The notes: generated by a model not told the origin, from the sequence alone. DNA of 64,000 nt from Paratinospora sagittata (GCA_035771175.1 CM069593.1:36747741-36811740); one strand, 5' to 3'; numbered from the stretch's first letter, positions 1 through 11,710 are shown. Program-made: numbers and translations.

Positions 1-84
1 TGGATGAAAAGGCCATGGAGAAATTGTCTGGGCATGGCCTAACTGGCGAAGAACCCTATTAGGATGGTAGGGTTCTACAACGTG
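1..84 (-). pseudogene. PMD (plant mobile domain) pseudogene, C-terminal part
   Basis: Read on the minus strand, one frame stays open across this stretch and gives YHPNRVLRQLGHAQTISPW, which matches the late part of the plant mobile domain (PF10536 family, MAIN/MAIL1 relatives and TE-borne copies), where a YHP-x-RVLRQFG block is typical. It lies downstream on the same strand as the PMD pieces at 447-648 and 3553-4542, so I read it as a later exon of the same locus. The reading runs off the left edge of the window, so the 3' end is not seen. The gene is dead: the upstream pieces carry stop codons and a solo LTR. Confidence 0.6.
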
Positions 85-446
85 CATGTATTTAATACAA
101 TCATAAAAAAATGAACTTCGAGATGGGGTGAGTCTCTCTCAAATCATGGTACGGGTCCCAATAAACCTAAACAAATTCAATAAAAATAATTACACAAACA
201 ACATAATGTTACTCAAAGTCCTAGTTATAAATTTAGTGGTATTAAAACTGTGTTGAATTCCTAAACTCTTTGATTGACCTCGTGAGGGCGTAACTTGTCA
301 AGTGCCCCATGCAGTGTTACCACGTAATCCATAGCTAATCCTATCTCCTTTTATGAGGCCCACTTGTGCATGTGTGGCAGATTATTATGATATGAAGGGT
401 TGACACGAGGACAAATTATTGGAAAATGGTCATACAACCAGCCCTA

Positions 447-648
447 TCATACACATTTTGTATTAAAATCATGATCAAAACATCTTGAGAGCAATTGATA
501 TGGAACAAACATTAAGTGTAAAATGATGCATGCCTCAAGCAAGGTGAGATACCCTGCAATTTGACACACAGAGGTCCTCGTCGCAAATCCAAGCTGACGA
601 TACAAATATGCAGGACATGCGGCACCCCATGTGTACGTATGAATCATG
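447..648 (-). pseudogene. PMD pseudogene, middle part, cut by solo LTR
   Basis: The minus-strand frame contains WGAACPAYLYRQLGFATR and then QIAGYLTLLEACI. This is the conserved WGAA-x-LAYLYRQLG...QIAGYLTLLQAWIYEHFP block of plant mobile domain proteins. The block ends abruptly at the solo LTR at 649, and the rest of the domain continues beyond it at 3553. The duplicated target TCATG lies at 644-648 and 3553-3557, so the two pieces were contiguous before the LTR element inserted. The reading frame shifts close to the junction. Known PMD proteins include the nuclear factors MAIN and MAIL1 and many transposon-encoded copies; which kind this one was cannot be decided here. Confidence 0.65.
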
Positions 649-3552
649 TGTTGGTCAACCCAGAGGGGGGTGAATTGGGTGCAATGGTCAATTTTAAAAA
701 GGTCTTCCAATAACCTAAGTGATTTACATAAGTTAATTGGAACATGATGCAGATTAGAACACAGACTAAAATGCAAACGTTTGACACACAAATTTTTAGT
801 GGTTCGGCCAAGCCTACGTCCACTACCTAACCTCCTCAGTTAGGATTTTAACCTTATCATTAAGGGATTCTCTTATGGGTGAGAACCAAACCATTACAGC
901 TGCCCTTTTATAGGTTAAAGGCAAACATATCCTTTCATGGGCTAAGGATGAACCATTTTCCTTTTTTCGGGATTAGAAAAAACCCATGTTCCTTTTACTA
1001 GCTAAGGAAGAACCAAATTTCCTTTTTCCGGGATGAGAAGAAACCCATGATCCTTTTACTGGCTAAGGAAGAACCATGATCCTTTTGTGGGATAAGGAAC
1101 AATCGTTTCTCTTTTATAGGTTAAGAGATAACCTATCCTCCTACAGGTTGCGGACGCACCTATCCTTTTACGGGATGAGGACGAACAGTTTTCTCTTTTA
1201 AAGGCTGAGAGATAACCTATCTTTTTTAAGGTTAAGGACACACCTACCCTTTTACTAGACGAGGATGAACCGTTTTCTCTTTTAAAGGCTAAGAGATAAC
1301 CTACCTGATTTCAATCCTGAAATCATCAAGTGAACTACCTTCACTTGTCCTGGTTGTTTCAATCCAGAAACACACCAGCATTACAACACTAAGATGTTGG
1401 GTGGTTCTAACGTAGTAGAACACTTTACATTAAGCACAGTACATAGCATTACAAAGATATGAAATGTTAAGTAGGTAATGCTAAGTTGAAATACACCTTC
1501 AGTCTTTTACCTTTCAATGTTCGGTATTGCTCAAGTGCAGTTTCGAATAGCATGAATGATATGTTATGAAAATCAGAGTTTCTTCAAAGACAATGATATA
1601 ATACCAATAAAACATTGACGTATAAAACTAAGGACTGGTGTAAATCAAAGACACAGACAATTTTTAAAATAGATATAAAGTATAAGTATGAAAACGTCTG
1701 GTTCAATGATTAGTAGTTTAACGCTACTACTGATATAGTTCAATACAGTACTTAAAATATGAAATCAAGTACAACTGTATATCATCAACAAGAATGATAC
1801 CAAATGTGAATCAGTGCTGAGAATTTAAGTTGATACCAATATAAAAAAAAATCAAAGATAGAAATATATTTGAAACTCAATATGAAAATCGTATAGGTAT
1901 CAGTGAAAATACTTTGAAAGATTAAAAATAAAATTCATTTTGACTCAGACTAACTTTCAAAAGTATTGGCACAACACAAAATGATTGGCAAGTTGTTTGG
2001 TCCCAAGTGTTGGTATTTATAGACTTAGTGGGACATAGCCGTTAGACATTTGAAGTTCAAAGAATGTGAGCGTTTTCACACAATGGCTAGAAGATTATAT
2101 GAAAATAGCAACTGCGATTTTCACTAACATTCTAGTTCTTTTCAGTTTTCATGAAAGAGGAAAGCTTTAGAAGAACTTCTTTCATGTATCAGAAAGGGTC
2201 TCTGATAAGTCTGAAAAGGACTCTATGCAAGTGTCTGTTCTGAAAAAGTAACCTGACGTAGTGTACTCATTTGAATAGTGACGGTAGTTAAATTAACATC
2301 TTGATCCCGTAATCAGTGTCCTAACGCATAATATCAACTTTGTCATTTTGTTCCTTGAGGGCAATTACTACGTATAAGCGTCCTGCTGAACACTTAAGTG
2401 AGTGTGCTACTAACTCGTAAGCGTCCTGACTTACTTATGATTCTAGACGACTTAAACCTTGAGGACGTAAATGCACAGTTAGCGTCTTGCTTTTAAAACA
2501 TAAAACAAAACATGAGGGCGCTACATTACGTGAGCGTCCTACTAGATAAAAACATAACATTAGGGCGCTACTACTACGTAAGCGTCCTACAAGTTAAGAC
2601 ATTTAAAAACATGTTGAAAGACAATCAACATCCTGAAAGTTATCCAGTTGATTTTCAAAGGTGAGGGCACTCCTATCCAGAAAATGTCCTGATAGTTTAA
2701 TCAACTTATAACCATCAGTGTCCTCAAAGAAACATTTTTTGAAGAACTTTTAAAAGATCTTTCAGTGAGCTAATGCTGAGTCAGCTTCCTGAGAAGTTCA
2801 GAGGTTGACTAATTATATAAGACCACTACTATACAAGTAAGCGTTCTGATTAATCAATTCATTTCAACCTTGAGCGTTATCAATGTCCTAATGACCTATC
2901 AACATCCTGACTTAACAAGTTCAGGAGAGTGTTGTTATTTCATTAGCGACCTAAAAGACTCTTTGAAAACAGTTTTGACTCGCGATAAAATATTCAATAA
3001 ATGCGAATGAAAACTCGGTATATTTTAAATTAAATATATAGTATTAAATTTCTTGAAATGTAATTAAGACATCAAAACATACAGATTTAGAAAACATATG
3101 AAAATGATATATGCATGGTTTTGAAAAACATTTTGAGCAATAACGATTAGAGAAGATATACCTTAAATACTTTGTGTATTTCTCTTTTTTCATAACCGTT
3201 AAATCCAAATCTTCATTATGAGATCTTTAATAAGAGTAATTTGGAGTTGAATGACTTGAACGTTGATCAAGAGATATAGTCTTGAAGCTTGATCGAAATG
3301 TCCGAGAGAAGTGATCTTGAAATCATGATGTGATCGTTGAAGTCCGTTAGTTGAAGCGAGCTTGATCGTTGGATGTAAGCTTTGAGTTCCTTGATCGAGT
3401 CGTTTATTGGTTTTTTGCTTTTCCTTCGGTGCAGAGATAAGTTCTTGAAAAACGTTCGTTAGCACCGAAAAATACTTTGTTTGTGATCATCAAAATATAC
3501 TTCATCAAGTATACTTTAGGGATGTGCTAAGGATGAACCATATAGGTTAACA
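649..3552 (-). mobile_element. Solo LTR, Copia-like long-LTR family 1 (copy A)
   Basis: On the minus strand the LTR starts TGTTAACC at 3552 and ends CCAACA at 649, and is flanked by a perfect 5-bp duplication TCATG (644-648 and 3553-3557). No internal region is present, so this is a solo LTR of 2904 bp left by LTR-LTR recombination. It is the inverted counterpart of 10142-13083 along its whole length. On the minus strand the order is U3 with a palindrome cluster (about 2955-2350), a TATA box read CTATAAATAC (rc of 2013-2022), then tandem short repeats at about 1310-900, and the CACCC-rich tail before CCAACA. Assignment to Copia rests on the related LTR at 13763-24176, which is followed by a PBS and a UBN2-type gag. 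It interrupts the PMD pseudogene. Confidence 0.88.
2350..2955 (-). repeat. Cluster of GGACGCT / AGCGCCC inverted pairs in LTR copy A
   Basis: This is the mirror copy of the cluster in 10741-11352. On the plus strand it reads as a series of GAGGGCGCT...AAGCGTCCT pairs, for example around 2518-2547 and 2563-2590. Each pair has 7-9 bp arms separated by about 10-14 bases. It lies upstream of the TATA box of this LTR. Confidence 0.75.
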
Positions 3553-4542
3553 TCATGCCCACTTGCGTGAGCAATTGAAGATAAGTAACGGGGACCCGCG
3601 TTGATGTCTTGTCGCAGAACAGTGGGCAACCTAGCAAGAATTATGAAAATGCCCTCGTTGTGCACTTCATTGGGGGGTATGGGACGCCTTGTTTCATGGG
3701 GGTACCAAATAAGGCTTTCAGCCAGTGTTTAGTCATGGATTGCCCTTTCCCAGTCTTGACCTCCTTCAATGCATCATCAAATGAAACTTCCACCCCTTGA
3801 ACTAGTAATTTTGTTGCATCGTTGTTGTCCATTGGTACAACTGAGACGGCTCTGCCTGTGATAGGAATGTTGAGAAGTATCTCAACATCGTCAAGGGTAA
3901 TTATCATTTCACCAAAAGGAAGGTGAAATGTGTTTGTCTCTAATTGTCATCACTCCACGAACGCAGAAATCAATGTCTTGTTGGCGTACGTGTAAGAGCA
4001 ATCAATCAGGGGACTCAACCCAGATCACTGTATGATTTCTTAGAGTCATTGTTGATCGGGGTGACATTTGAGATCCCACTCTCCCACTTGTGCTCCATGA
4101 TTTATACACTTAAGTAAGGGTCGATGTTTTGAACAGCAATGAAAACCAAAACAAATATGAATGGTCAATATTAACAAGAAATACCTGTCAACAACAAGAT
4201 TACTATAAAAAGGGATGAATACTTACTTTGCCAACCCATATAGCTGCTGCAGCAACATGGTTCTTGAAACTAGTAAGAACAACAGGATCAGTAGGGCCTC
4301 CTGAAAATGAGACAGGGGACACTCTAGTCTTTTTCAATGTCCTGGCTCTCTTGGGCAGTATGTTTTGTGTTTGTCTCATTTACTTGTTCTTCTTCTTGTT
4401 TTACTTCTTGTTCTTTTTGTGCAACATTGTCTGCAATAGCTAATAAATTGGTTTCCATACGCCGATGTCTTCTCTCTGATGTTGTAGGTCGAGCGCGTGA
4501 CCCACTTTGCTCAGTAGAAATGATGTTGCGTGTCCTTTGCAT
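3553..4542 (-). pseudogene. PMD (plant mobile domain) pseudogene, N-terminal part
   Basis: On the minus strand the first ATG in the open frame is at 4542 (MQRTRNIISTEQ), followed by a charged, Glu/Gln-rich segment. A later segment (GGPTDPVVLTSFKNHVAAAA) ends at a good splice donor, GTAAGT, just below 4227. The next exon gives KCINHGAQVG, then PLIDCSYTYANKTLISAFVE, then TNTFHLPFGEM followed by IITLDDVEILLNIP. This order, with the HLPFGEMTITLDDV core, is diagnostic of the plant mobile domain. Inactivating changes are visible: in-frame stops between about 4040 and 3950, a frame change near 4320, and another near 3640. The coding sequence continues across the solo LTR into 447-648. Such genes are often carried by MULEs or Gypsy elements; no TIR or LTR belonging to this copy was found. 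Confidence 0.75.
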
Positions 4543-5195
4543 ATTTGTATACAATACAATGGTTAATTAATAATTTATAAAAACAAAATATTGATTATCT
4601 GAGGGATGGAATAGTTGGGTTGGCTTGCTGTGGCCGACCCAACTATTTTACAGGTCTGCCCTACATGGTCGACCGACGCAGAAACTTACCATTACCATGG
4701 GCGAGCTTTTGTTATTCTTTTTTCCACGAAAAAAGGTCGACAAACACCCATACATGTTGGATTTCATGATTTAAAGTGCATTGAAACAAAAAAACCCATA
4801 AAAACATTTATTTCTTACCGATTCAACGAAACAAACGACGAAATTCTTTTGAAGATGAACGAGTGGCGGTTCGCTCTTTTTGGGGCGCAAAAGTTGCTTC
4901 TCTAGCTCCAATTTTCTAACAAACAAGATAAGGAAATGGAAATGGTGGGCTTTGGACTTAGGGACTAGGGTTTTGGAAGTGGAGGAAGAAGATTTCGTTG
5001 GAAGAGAGAGGGAAGGGAGGTTTGATTTTTTTGAATTTTAGGGTGGGGTATGAATGGGAGGGTAGTTTATGGTTTTTAGTTTTTTGGCTGAGGTAGGAAT
5101 AGTGTATATAATTTAGAGTGGGGTTGTGTTAGTAAGTGGGGTGATGATAGTCTGTAAATGAGGTCAAAATACCAGCCCTCTTATTTTATGGGTTA
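4543..5195. other. Non-coding stretch upstream of PMD pseudogene
   Basis: This lies 5' of the PMD pseudogene and may be its old promoter and leader. A 96-codon open frame at 4615-4905 shows no recognisable domain. The purine-rich run near 4970-5100 is low complexity. I see no gene here. Confidence 0.5.
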
Positions 5196-5203
5196 GTATT
5201 TAG

Positions 5204-8054
5204 TAGGGGTGGCAAACTAGACCTAGACCCATTCGTCTATTTTCGTCCGGCCCGGGTTGTTGGATATACCCAAGATGAATTGGGTATAATGGTCAAATAT
5301 GTGGTTGTTCAACATTTTAGTGAAATACTTGATTACATGGAAGATAAATAAATGATCTTAACATGATACTTTGAAGAAACGGTAGGAAACAGGGGACAAC
5401 AGATTTATAGTGGTTCGACACACCTACATCCACTACCTAATCTCCCGATTAGGATTTTCTTAATCCACTAACTAATTCTCTTACGGGTGAGAACCAAACC
5501 ATTACACATGCCCTTTTACAAGTTCAAGGCAAACCTATCTTTTTGCAGGCTAAGGATGAACCACATTTTCTTTTACCCGGATGAGGAATAACTTATGTTC
5601 CTTCTACGGGCTAAGGAAGAACCATGATCCTACTTCTAGGTGGGGATGAAACTTCGTATGATTCCAACCGTAGAATCATCAAGTGAACTGTGAACTAAAT
5701 TCACTAGACTTGGTTGTTTCAATCCTGAAACACACCAACTTATGATTACAGAATAATAATGATGATGATGGTTCTAACTAAGTAGAACACTTTACAATTC
5801 AGCTTATACATAGCATTACAAAGATATGTAAACTTAAGTACGTAATGCTAAGAGAAGTACACTTACAGTCTTTTTACCTTTCAATGTTCGGTATTGCTTA
5901 AGTGCAGTTTCGAAATGCTTCTTCGAAAACTCTTTAACATGATCAAATATTGAATTTGTAATCATAGGACAAGTGTAAAAACATAAACTCAGAAAGTTTT
6001 TCAATTAGATAAAAACATATGGGATGTTTTGATAAACGTGAAAACTTATGGTTTAATATTCAGTAGTTTGTATAACTAATGTTATAGCTCGATACAGTTT
6101 TCAAGATGTGAAATAAGGTATAACTGTATCCTATAAACCATCTCTCAAATTCCTTGATCAACAAGATTGATGAGATTAAAACAGGGTTGAGAATTTGAGT
6201 GGAAAACAGTTCTGCGTTATTCAAATAGACTTTCAAAGAAAGATAGATATTAAGCTCAGAGTGAAAATCTTTTGAATAAGTAAAGTTTCAAAGAACACAC
6301 TTTGAAAAAGAAGAACAATTTAAACTTTTGAAGATAAGATTGAAAATTTGACTAATGTTCAAAAGTATTAGTTCAATAAAATTATCGGCGGTTTGTTTTG
6401 AATCTAAGTGCTAGTATTTATAAACCTAGTATAATAGAGTTGTTGGTTGGTTGAATTTGAAATTTAAAGTGAACGTTTACTCACAACAGCTAGAATGTTT
6501 CACGAAAATGACAACTGCGATTTTCACGAACATTCTGGTTCTTTTCATATTACATGAATAAGGAATGTTTCAGGAGACTTGATTCATGCTTCAGAAAATC
6601 TCTGATAAATCTGAAAAATGTTCTATGCAAAGATCCGTTCTGAAAAGGTGTGAATGTCAGAATCATGACAGTGTTGAATTAGTGTCTTGACGCATAATAT
6701 CAACTTTGTCATTTTGTTCCTTTGAGGGCGCTCCTAGACCATAAGCATCCTGCTAAACAGTGAAGTGAGGGTGCCACTTAGTCGTAAACATCCTGACTTA
6801 TTTTGCGATAAAAATGACTAAATCATGAGGACGCTAATCTACAGTTACCTTTCTGATTTGTTTTAAAACTTTTAAATACAAGTGGGCGCTACTTACAAGT
6901 AAGTATCCTATCTTTAAAAGCACGAAACACAAGGGCGTTACAAATATGTAAGCGTCCTAACATTTTAAAACATTTTAAAAATAATATTGAGTACGCTAAA
7001 GGACAATCAGCGTCCTGAAAGTTATTGGTTCTTAAGATGAGGGTGCTCTTATCCAGGCAGCGTCCTGATAGTTTTTCCAACTTATAACTATCAGTGTCCT
7101 TAAAGATAAAATCATTGAAATATATGTGTGATTTTGAAAGATGTGTGCAAGTGATTTGTGCGTGGTTTTGGAAAACGTTTGAGCAATAAAGAATAAAGAA
7201 AGATACCTTACATTCTTTATGTGTTCTTCTCATGATTTTCAAATCAAACTTTTCTTTATGAGATCTTCATTAGTAACTTCGCACTTGAGTTGAACGTCGC
7301 GATCGTTGGTCGTTGATCGTATGATGTGATCGTGAAGTCCTTGATCGAATTGTTCTTTTACTTTTTGCTTTCTTGAGATGCTGCAATATATCCTTGATTG
7401 AAACATTAGCACCAAGTAATATATTATTTATTGGTTGTAACCACCAAAACCTTTATGGAGCGTGCAAAGTGATGAACCACATAGGCCAACACGAGTATGG
7501 ACAAAAACTTTTATAAACTGGGCCGGGTACGGACAAAATTTTTTGTCCGTTTTAAAAATCGGGTCAGGTTCCCGATTTCTACTTAATACAATTATATAAG
7601 GGGTAATAAGTAAATAATTTAATTTTGGATGCCCATGTCTTTTAACTAAGTTTTGAAACTTGAAAATTTTTTTTATTTCCTCTTTTCCCAATCACATTGA
7701 AAGTTTGAGACACTTATTTACTTTTATTGTCATTTATTATAAACTTCATTGAATTTATTTGATGTTATGTTATTAGTAACAAGTAATATTAAATTGTATA
7801 GTATATAAATTGCTACAAAAGAAAATTAATATTAAATTGTTTTGTATAATATTTAAGAATTTATTAGGTACATGCTACTAGAAGCGGACAAAACGGACAA
7901 AACCGAGCTACCCGATTTATAAAATATATGGGTACGAACAAACACGTGTTGTCCATTTTTCAAATCGGGCCGAGTACAGACATGCTACATGTTTGTTAGT
8001 ATGAAGCGTTGTCTGTGCTCGTACCCATCCGTACCAAATTTTTCGCCCCAAATA
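5204..8054. mobile_element. Non-autonomous hAT-like element, interrupted by solo LTR
   Basis: The left end reads TAGGGGTGGCAAA at 5204, and the right end, read inward, is TATTTGGGGCGAAAAA ending at 8054. The GGGGTGGCAAA-type terminus is typical of plant hAT elements. The flanks carry an 8-bp duplication with one mismatch, GTATTTAG (5196-5203) and CTATTTAG (8055-8062), the right length for hAT. Inner sequences are rich in complementary CGGGT.CGGACAAA / TTTGTCCG motifs. Removing the nested solo LTR (5258-7491) leaves about 0.6 kb with no transposase, so it is a MITE-like derivative. Confidence 0.65.
5258..7491 (-). mobile_element. Solo LTR, Copia-like family 1 (copy C)
   Basis: This minus-strand LTR of 2234 bp runs from TGTTGGCC (7491) to CCAACA (5258). 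The flanking 5-mers are CGGGT (5253-5257) and CGAGT (7492-7496), one mismatch apart. It is shorter than copies A and B, mainly because the tandem repeat block near 5500-5660 is reduced. The palindrome cluster is at about 6720-7110, and the TATA box on the minus strand is the complement of GTATTTATA at 6414-6422. It sits inside the hAT-like element, so it is younger than that element. Confidence 0.82.
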
Positions 8055-8062
8055 CTATTTAG

Positions 8063-8860
8063 TGTTTTTTTTTGCTTTAATTATTAGATATATTTAATTA
8101 TATTTTCTCTTTTTTAGCTAAATCTTTTATGATTAAAGTTACTAGTGGGTGTTTTGGCTAACTCATTATATTTTGTTTTAAATAATAAAATTAGGTGGTA
8201 TTTATTTTGTTTAATTAAAATTTATTTTTGAGTAAAGTTTAAAGAAAATTAGCTTTGTTGAATTCACTAATCATCATTAGCTAACCTGTAAATTGCATTG
8301 AAATCCTTAAAGCTGCAATAAGATGTTTTTGGATTTTGGATCTTGCCAATTTTTACCGGAATGAAATTCTGCAAATCTTCAAGTTTAAAATATCAATAGA
8401 TCATGATTTAAAGAATATAGATGTCTTGTTGGGTTTTTTTTTCTTTTTTGGATAAGTATTATATGTATTATAAAAAGTAAAAGAAGATTGCAACCTGAAG
8501 GGCCTTGCAAGTGTGAAGAATTTTGGATGCTTGCCTTCTTGTAATTGATGCATGTTTACAATGAATTTGAATCACAATTTTTCTATATCATTTCATTTGC
8601 AACATTGCTTTTGCTCTTGAGTAGCTAAAATAAAAAATAAAAAAATGGTGTTGCAAATATATATTAAGCTACATAGATTTTGTATTATGCCCCTATATTT
8701 GTGTTCATGTACCAACACTCTTAAAATCAAGTATTTTAAATTGTTCTGTATTTTTGTCCCCTATCTAACGTCCTCAGGGTCCACTATCACCGAGTGATGA
8801 GTTCTTTTTGGACCTTGGATCATTTTCTTGCCTATTGCCTTCTCTACTACAACAGTGACC
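8063..8860. other. AT-rich stretch without a gene
   Basis: The sequence is AT-rich with homopolymer runs and no open frame of note. I see no repeat ends or conserved motif. Confidence 0.5.
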
Positions 8861-8879
8861 CCTCTTTTTTGATGTTTCA

Positions 8880-9216
8880 AAAGGGGGAAAGAGAGTTGGA
8901 GAGGCTAGGTAGATAGGGGGAGCATAGAGTTAGGGGAGTACATTTTGTGTATTTTGTTCATAGACTTTATACATGTATAGGCCATTCGATACTTTGCTTC
9001 ATTTTGGATATTTTGACTCATGTTAGACTCTTGATATACATGTTTATATGACTTTACATGATTTGATATATATATATGACACGTTGATTTTTGGATCATT
9101 GATGTTTGTTGAATTCTATATTGTGTGATCATCATGACTATATTTCATGTTGCATACTCATTTATATCATGCTTTTGTTTCAATCAGGCTAATAGTGAAT
9201 TTATTTTGGAATAATC
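8880..9216 (+). mobile_element. Copia-like internal 3' remnant (family 2)
   Basis: This stretch directly precedes a polypurine tract and LTR. In reverse complement it matches the internal remnant split between 45917-46104 and 62969-63027, so the two places carry the same part of the same element family. No coding frame survives. Its value is as a reference that shows how the sequence at 46104/62969 read before the Gypsy insertion. Confidence 0.55.
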
Positions 9217-9230
9217 ATAAAGGGGGAAAT
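9217..9230 (+). other. Polypurine tract
   Basis: CATAAAGGGGGAAAT immediately precedes the LTR start TGTTGG at 9231. The equivalent AAAAAGGGGGAGAT precedes the LTR at 45902 on the other strand. Confidence 0.6.
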
Positions 9231-9684
9231 TGTTGGTGTAATGACTTTCACCTTTACATCTTTTGACGATTGCAAAATTGTTTGCAATCAATACTAATCA
9301 CTTTGACTAAGTTATTTCAGTGTCATAATGATCAAATCATAAAAGTTAACAAAAAAGTCAAATTCAAAGCTTGAAGTGAATCACAGCAAGGGAAGATCAA
9401 GACTCATTTTTATATGTAATTGCTTAGATTCAATTAGGCAAGACTCATTTCTATATATGTGAAGTTCGATCAAGGTTAGTGGATTTTAGGAAATCTTGAC
9501 CCGGGAGGTCAAATAGTGGAGGTAGGCTTTGAGGAAGCCGAATCACTATAAATCGTTGTGTCTATCATGTACTTTGTTTGCACTTTACTTTTCTTTATAT
9601 CTTTTCCATAATTGTTGTTTAAGGTTTTTTGAAAATCTACCAAGTCCAATCCACCCCCCATTTGAACTATACTCTGGGCCAACA
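9231..9684 (+). mobile_element. 3' LTR remnant, Copia-like family 2, internally deleted
   Basis: The LTR begins TGTTGGTGTAATGAC right after the polypurine tract and ends CTGGGCCAACA at 9684. At 454 bp it is far shorter than the relatives at 42121-43659 and 43660-45902. It keeps both ends, including TTTTGACGATTGCAAA near the start, but has lost the middle with the palindrome cluster and TATA region. The deletion junction is near 9430-9460, where similar short sequences (GCAAGACTCATTTYTATAT) flank it. Confidence 0.65.
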
Positions 9685-9705
9685 ACACTCACATTTCTTA
9701 GCTTA

Positions 9706-9728
9706 CCCCCCCCCCCCCCCCCCCCCCC
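9706..9728 (+). repeat. Run of 23 cytosines
   Basis: Uninterrupted poly-C, followed within 10 bases by a run of T. It lies 21 bp past the LTR end at 9684. Confidence 0.9.
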
Positions 9729-9824
9729 AATATCCTTTTTTTTTTTTCAACCAAACATGGTAGATACAACAACAAATGACAGTTTTATGATGGTATTAAT
9801 AGGGCAATTAAAAAAACAGCTACT

Positions 9825-10141
9825 CAGGATAAAATTTCCTTATCTTCTCCAGCGCCCAACATCTCACCAAGTCTTTTAAGAGATTGGTTTTTTGAACCAT
9901 ATCTCTCTAAATCAGATTCGAAATGGGGCATTTAAATGACATGATGTGATCATCACTTTCTCTTTTCGACCAACAAAGATTATAAATAGGATCAATCCTT
10001 TTTCTTAACTTGTCAATAATTGGAAGTCTTTCTAATATTTGCTTTGAACAAGATGAGGTTAGCCCAATATAATTGGTTGTTCTTTAATTTTATTGTATTC
10101 CAAGCAAATCTAGAGGGAGAAGGGAACCAAAAAACATCTTT
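9825..10141 (-). pseudogene. LINE reverse-transcriptase tail (zf-RVT-like) remnant, second part
   Basis: On the minus strand the reading gives ILERLPIIDKLRKR followed by a W...DHIMSFKCP-like stretch. This recalls the zf-RVT region at the end of plant LINE ORF2 (LxRLPTxDxLxxRG...CxxC...HLFxxCP). The first part lies beyond solo LTR B at 13084-13445, and the 5-bp duplication TCTTT joins the two. Several stops and shifts are present. The identification rests on short motifs and would need a profile search. Confidence 0.45.
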
Positions 10142-10740
10142 TGTTAACCTATATGGTTCATCCTTGGCACATCCCTAAAGTATACTTGATGAAGTATATT
10201 TTGATGATCACAAACAAAATATTTCTCGGTGCTAACGAATGTTTTCAAGAACTTATCTCTGCACCAAAAGAAAAATAAAAAGCCAAAGAACGACTCGATC
10301 AAGGAACTCAAAGCTTACATCCAACGATCAAGCTCGTTTCAACTAACGAATTTCAACGATCACATCATGATTTTAAGATCACTTCTCTCAGACGTTTCGA
10401 TCAAGCTTCAAGACTACATCTCTCGATCAATGTTCAAGTCATTCGACTCCGAACTACTCTTATTGAAGATCTCACAATGAAGAGATGGATTTAACGGTTA
10501 TGAGAAAAGAGAAATACACAAAGTATTTAAAGTATATCTTTCTCTAATCGCTATTGCTCAAAATATTTTGCAAAACCATGCATATATCATTTTCATATGT
10601 TTTCTAAATCTGCATGTTTTGATGTCTTAACTATATTTCAAGAAATTTAATACTATATATTTAATTTGAAATATACCGAGTTTTTATTCGCATTTATCGA
10701 ATATTTTATCGCGAGTCAAAATTGTTTTCAAAGAATCTTT

Positions 10741-11352
10741 CAGGACATTAATGAAATAGCAGCGCTCTCCTGAACTTGTTAAGTCAGGACGCTGATAGGT
10801 GATTAGGAGGCTGATAACGCTCAAGGTTGAAATGAACTGATTAATCGGGACGCTTACTTGTATAGTAGCGGTCTTATATAATTAGTCAACCTCTGAAGTT
10901 GTCAGGAAGCTGACTCAGCATCAGCTCACTGAAAGATCTCTTTAAGTTCTTCAAAGAATGTTTCTTTGAGGACATTTATGGTTATAAGTTGATTAAACTA
11001 TCAGTACGCTTACTGGATAGGAGTGCCCTCACCTTTGGAAATCAACTTAGTAACTTTCAGGACGCTGACTGTCCTTCAGCGTGTGTGTTTTTAAATGTCT
11101 TAACTTGTAGGACGCTTACATAGTAGTACCGCCCTCATGTTATGTTTTTATCTAGTAGGACGATCACGTAATGTAGCGCCCTCATATTTTATTTTATGTT
11201 TTAAAAGCAGGACGCTTACTTGGATAGTAGCGCCCTCATGCACTTAATAGTTTTAAAATATAGCAAGAAGCTAAGTGTGCATTAGCGCCCTCAAGGTTAA
11301 AGTTGTCTAAAGTCATAAGTAAGTCAGGACGCTTACGAGTTAGTAGCGCCCT
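10741..11352 (+). repeat. Cluster of GGACGCT...AGCGCCC inverted pairs (LTR U3)
   Basis: At least seven units are visible, each with a GGACGCT-type arm and an AGCGCCCTC-type arm 10-14 bases later. Clear ones are 10848-10872, 11060-11084, 11110-11135, 11158-11183, 11210-11235 and 11327-11350. Arms pair with one A/C mismatch in the sense strand, and fully, using a G-U pair, in the antisense RNA. Spacers between units are T-rich and not conserved. The cluster lies 350-960 bp upstream of the TATA box. Confidence 0.8.
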
Positions 11353-11700
11353 CAGTTAAGTGCCCTCAAGGAACAAAATGACAAAGTTGATATTATGCGT
11401 TAGGACACTGATTACGAAATCAGGACGCTAATTCAACTACCGTCACTGTTCAAATGTGTACACTACGTCAGTTTACTTTTTCAGAACAGACACTTGCACA
11501 GAGTCCTTTTCAGACCCATCAGAGACCTTTTCTGATACATGAAAGAAGTTCTTCTAAAGCTATCCTCTTTCATGAAATCTAAAAAGAACTAGAATGTTAG
11601 TGAAAATCGCAATTGCTATTTTCATATAACATTCTAGCCGTTGTGTGAAAATGTTCACATTATTTGACCTTCAAATGTCTAACGGCTATGTCCCAAAAGT

Positions 11701-11710
11701 CTATAAATAC
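11701..11710 (+). promoter_or_regulatory. LTR TATA box
   Basis: CTATAAATAC in the middle of LTR copy B. The same box recurs in the other copies and families (complements at 2013-2022, 42853-42862 and 45019-45028). Confidence 0.65.

Noticed and set aside
4615..4905. Open frame of 96 codons
   Set aside because: No domain, no conserved neighbours, and composition typical of chance ORFs.
10741..11352. Regularly spaced repeats that look at first like a CRISPR array
   Set aside because: Plant nuclear context, degenerate units, no constant spacer length, no cas genes; the repeats belong to an LTR.
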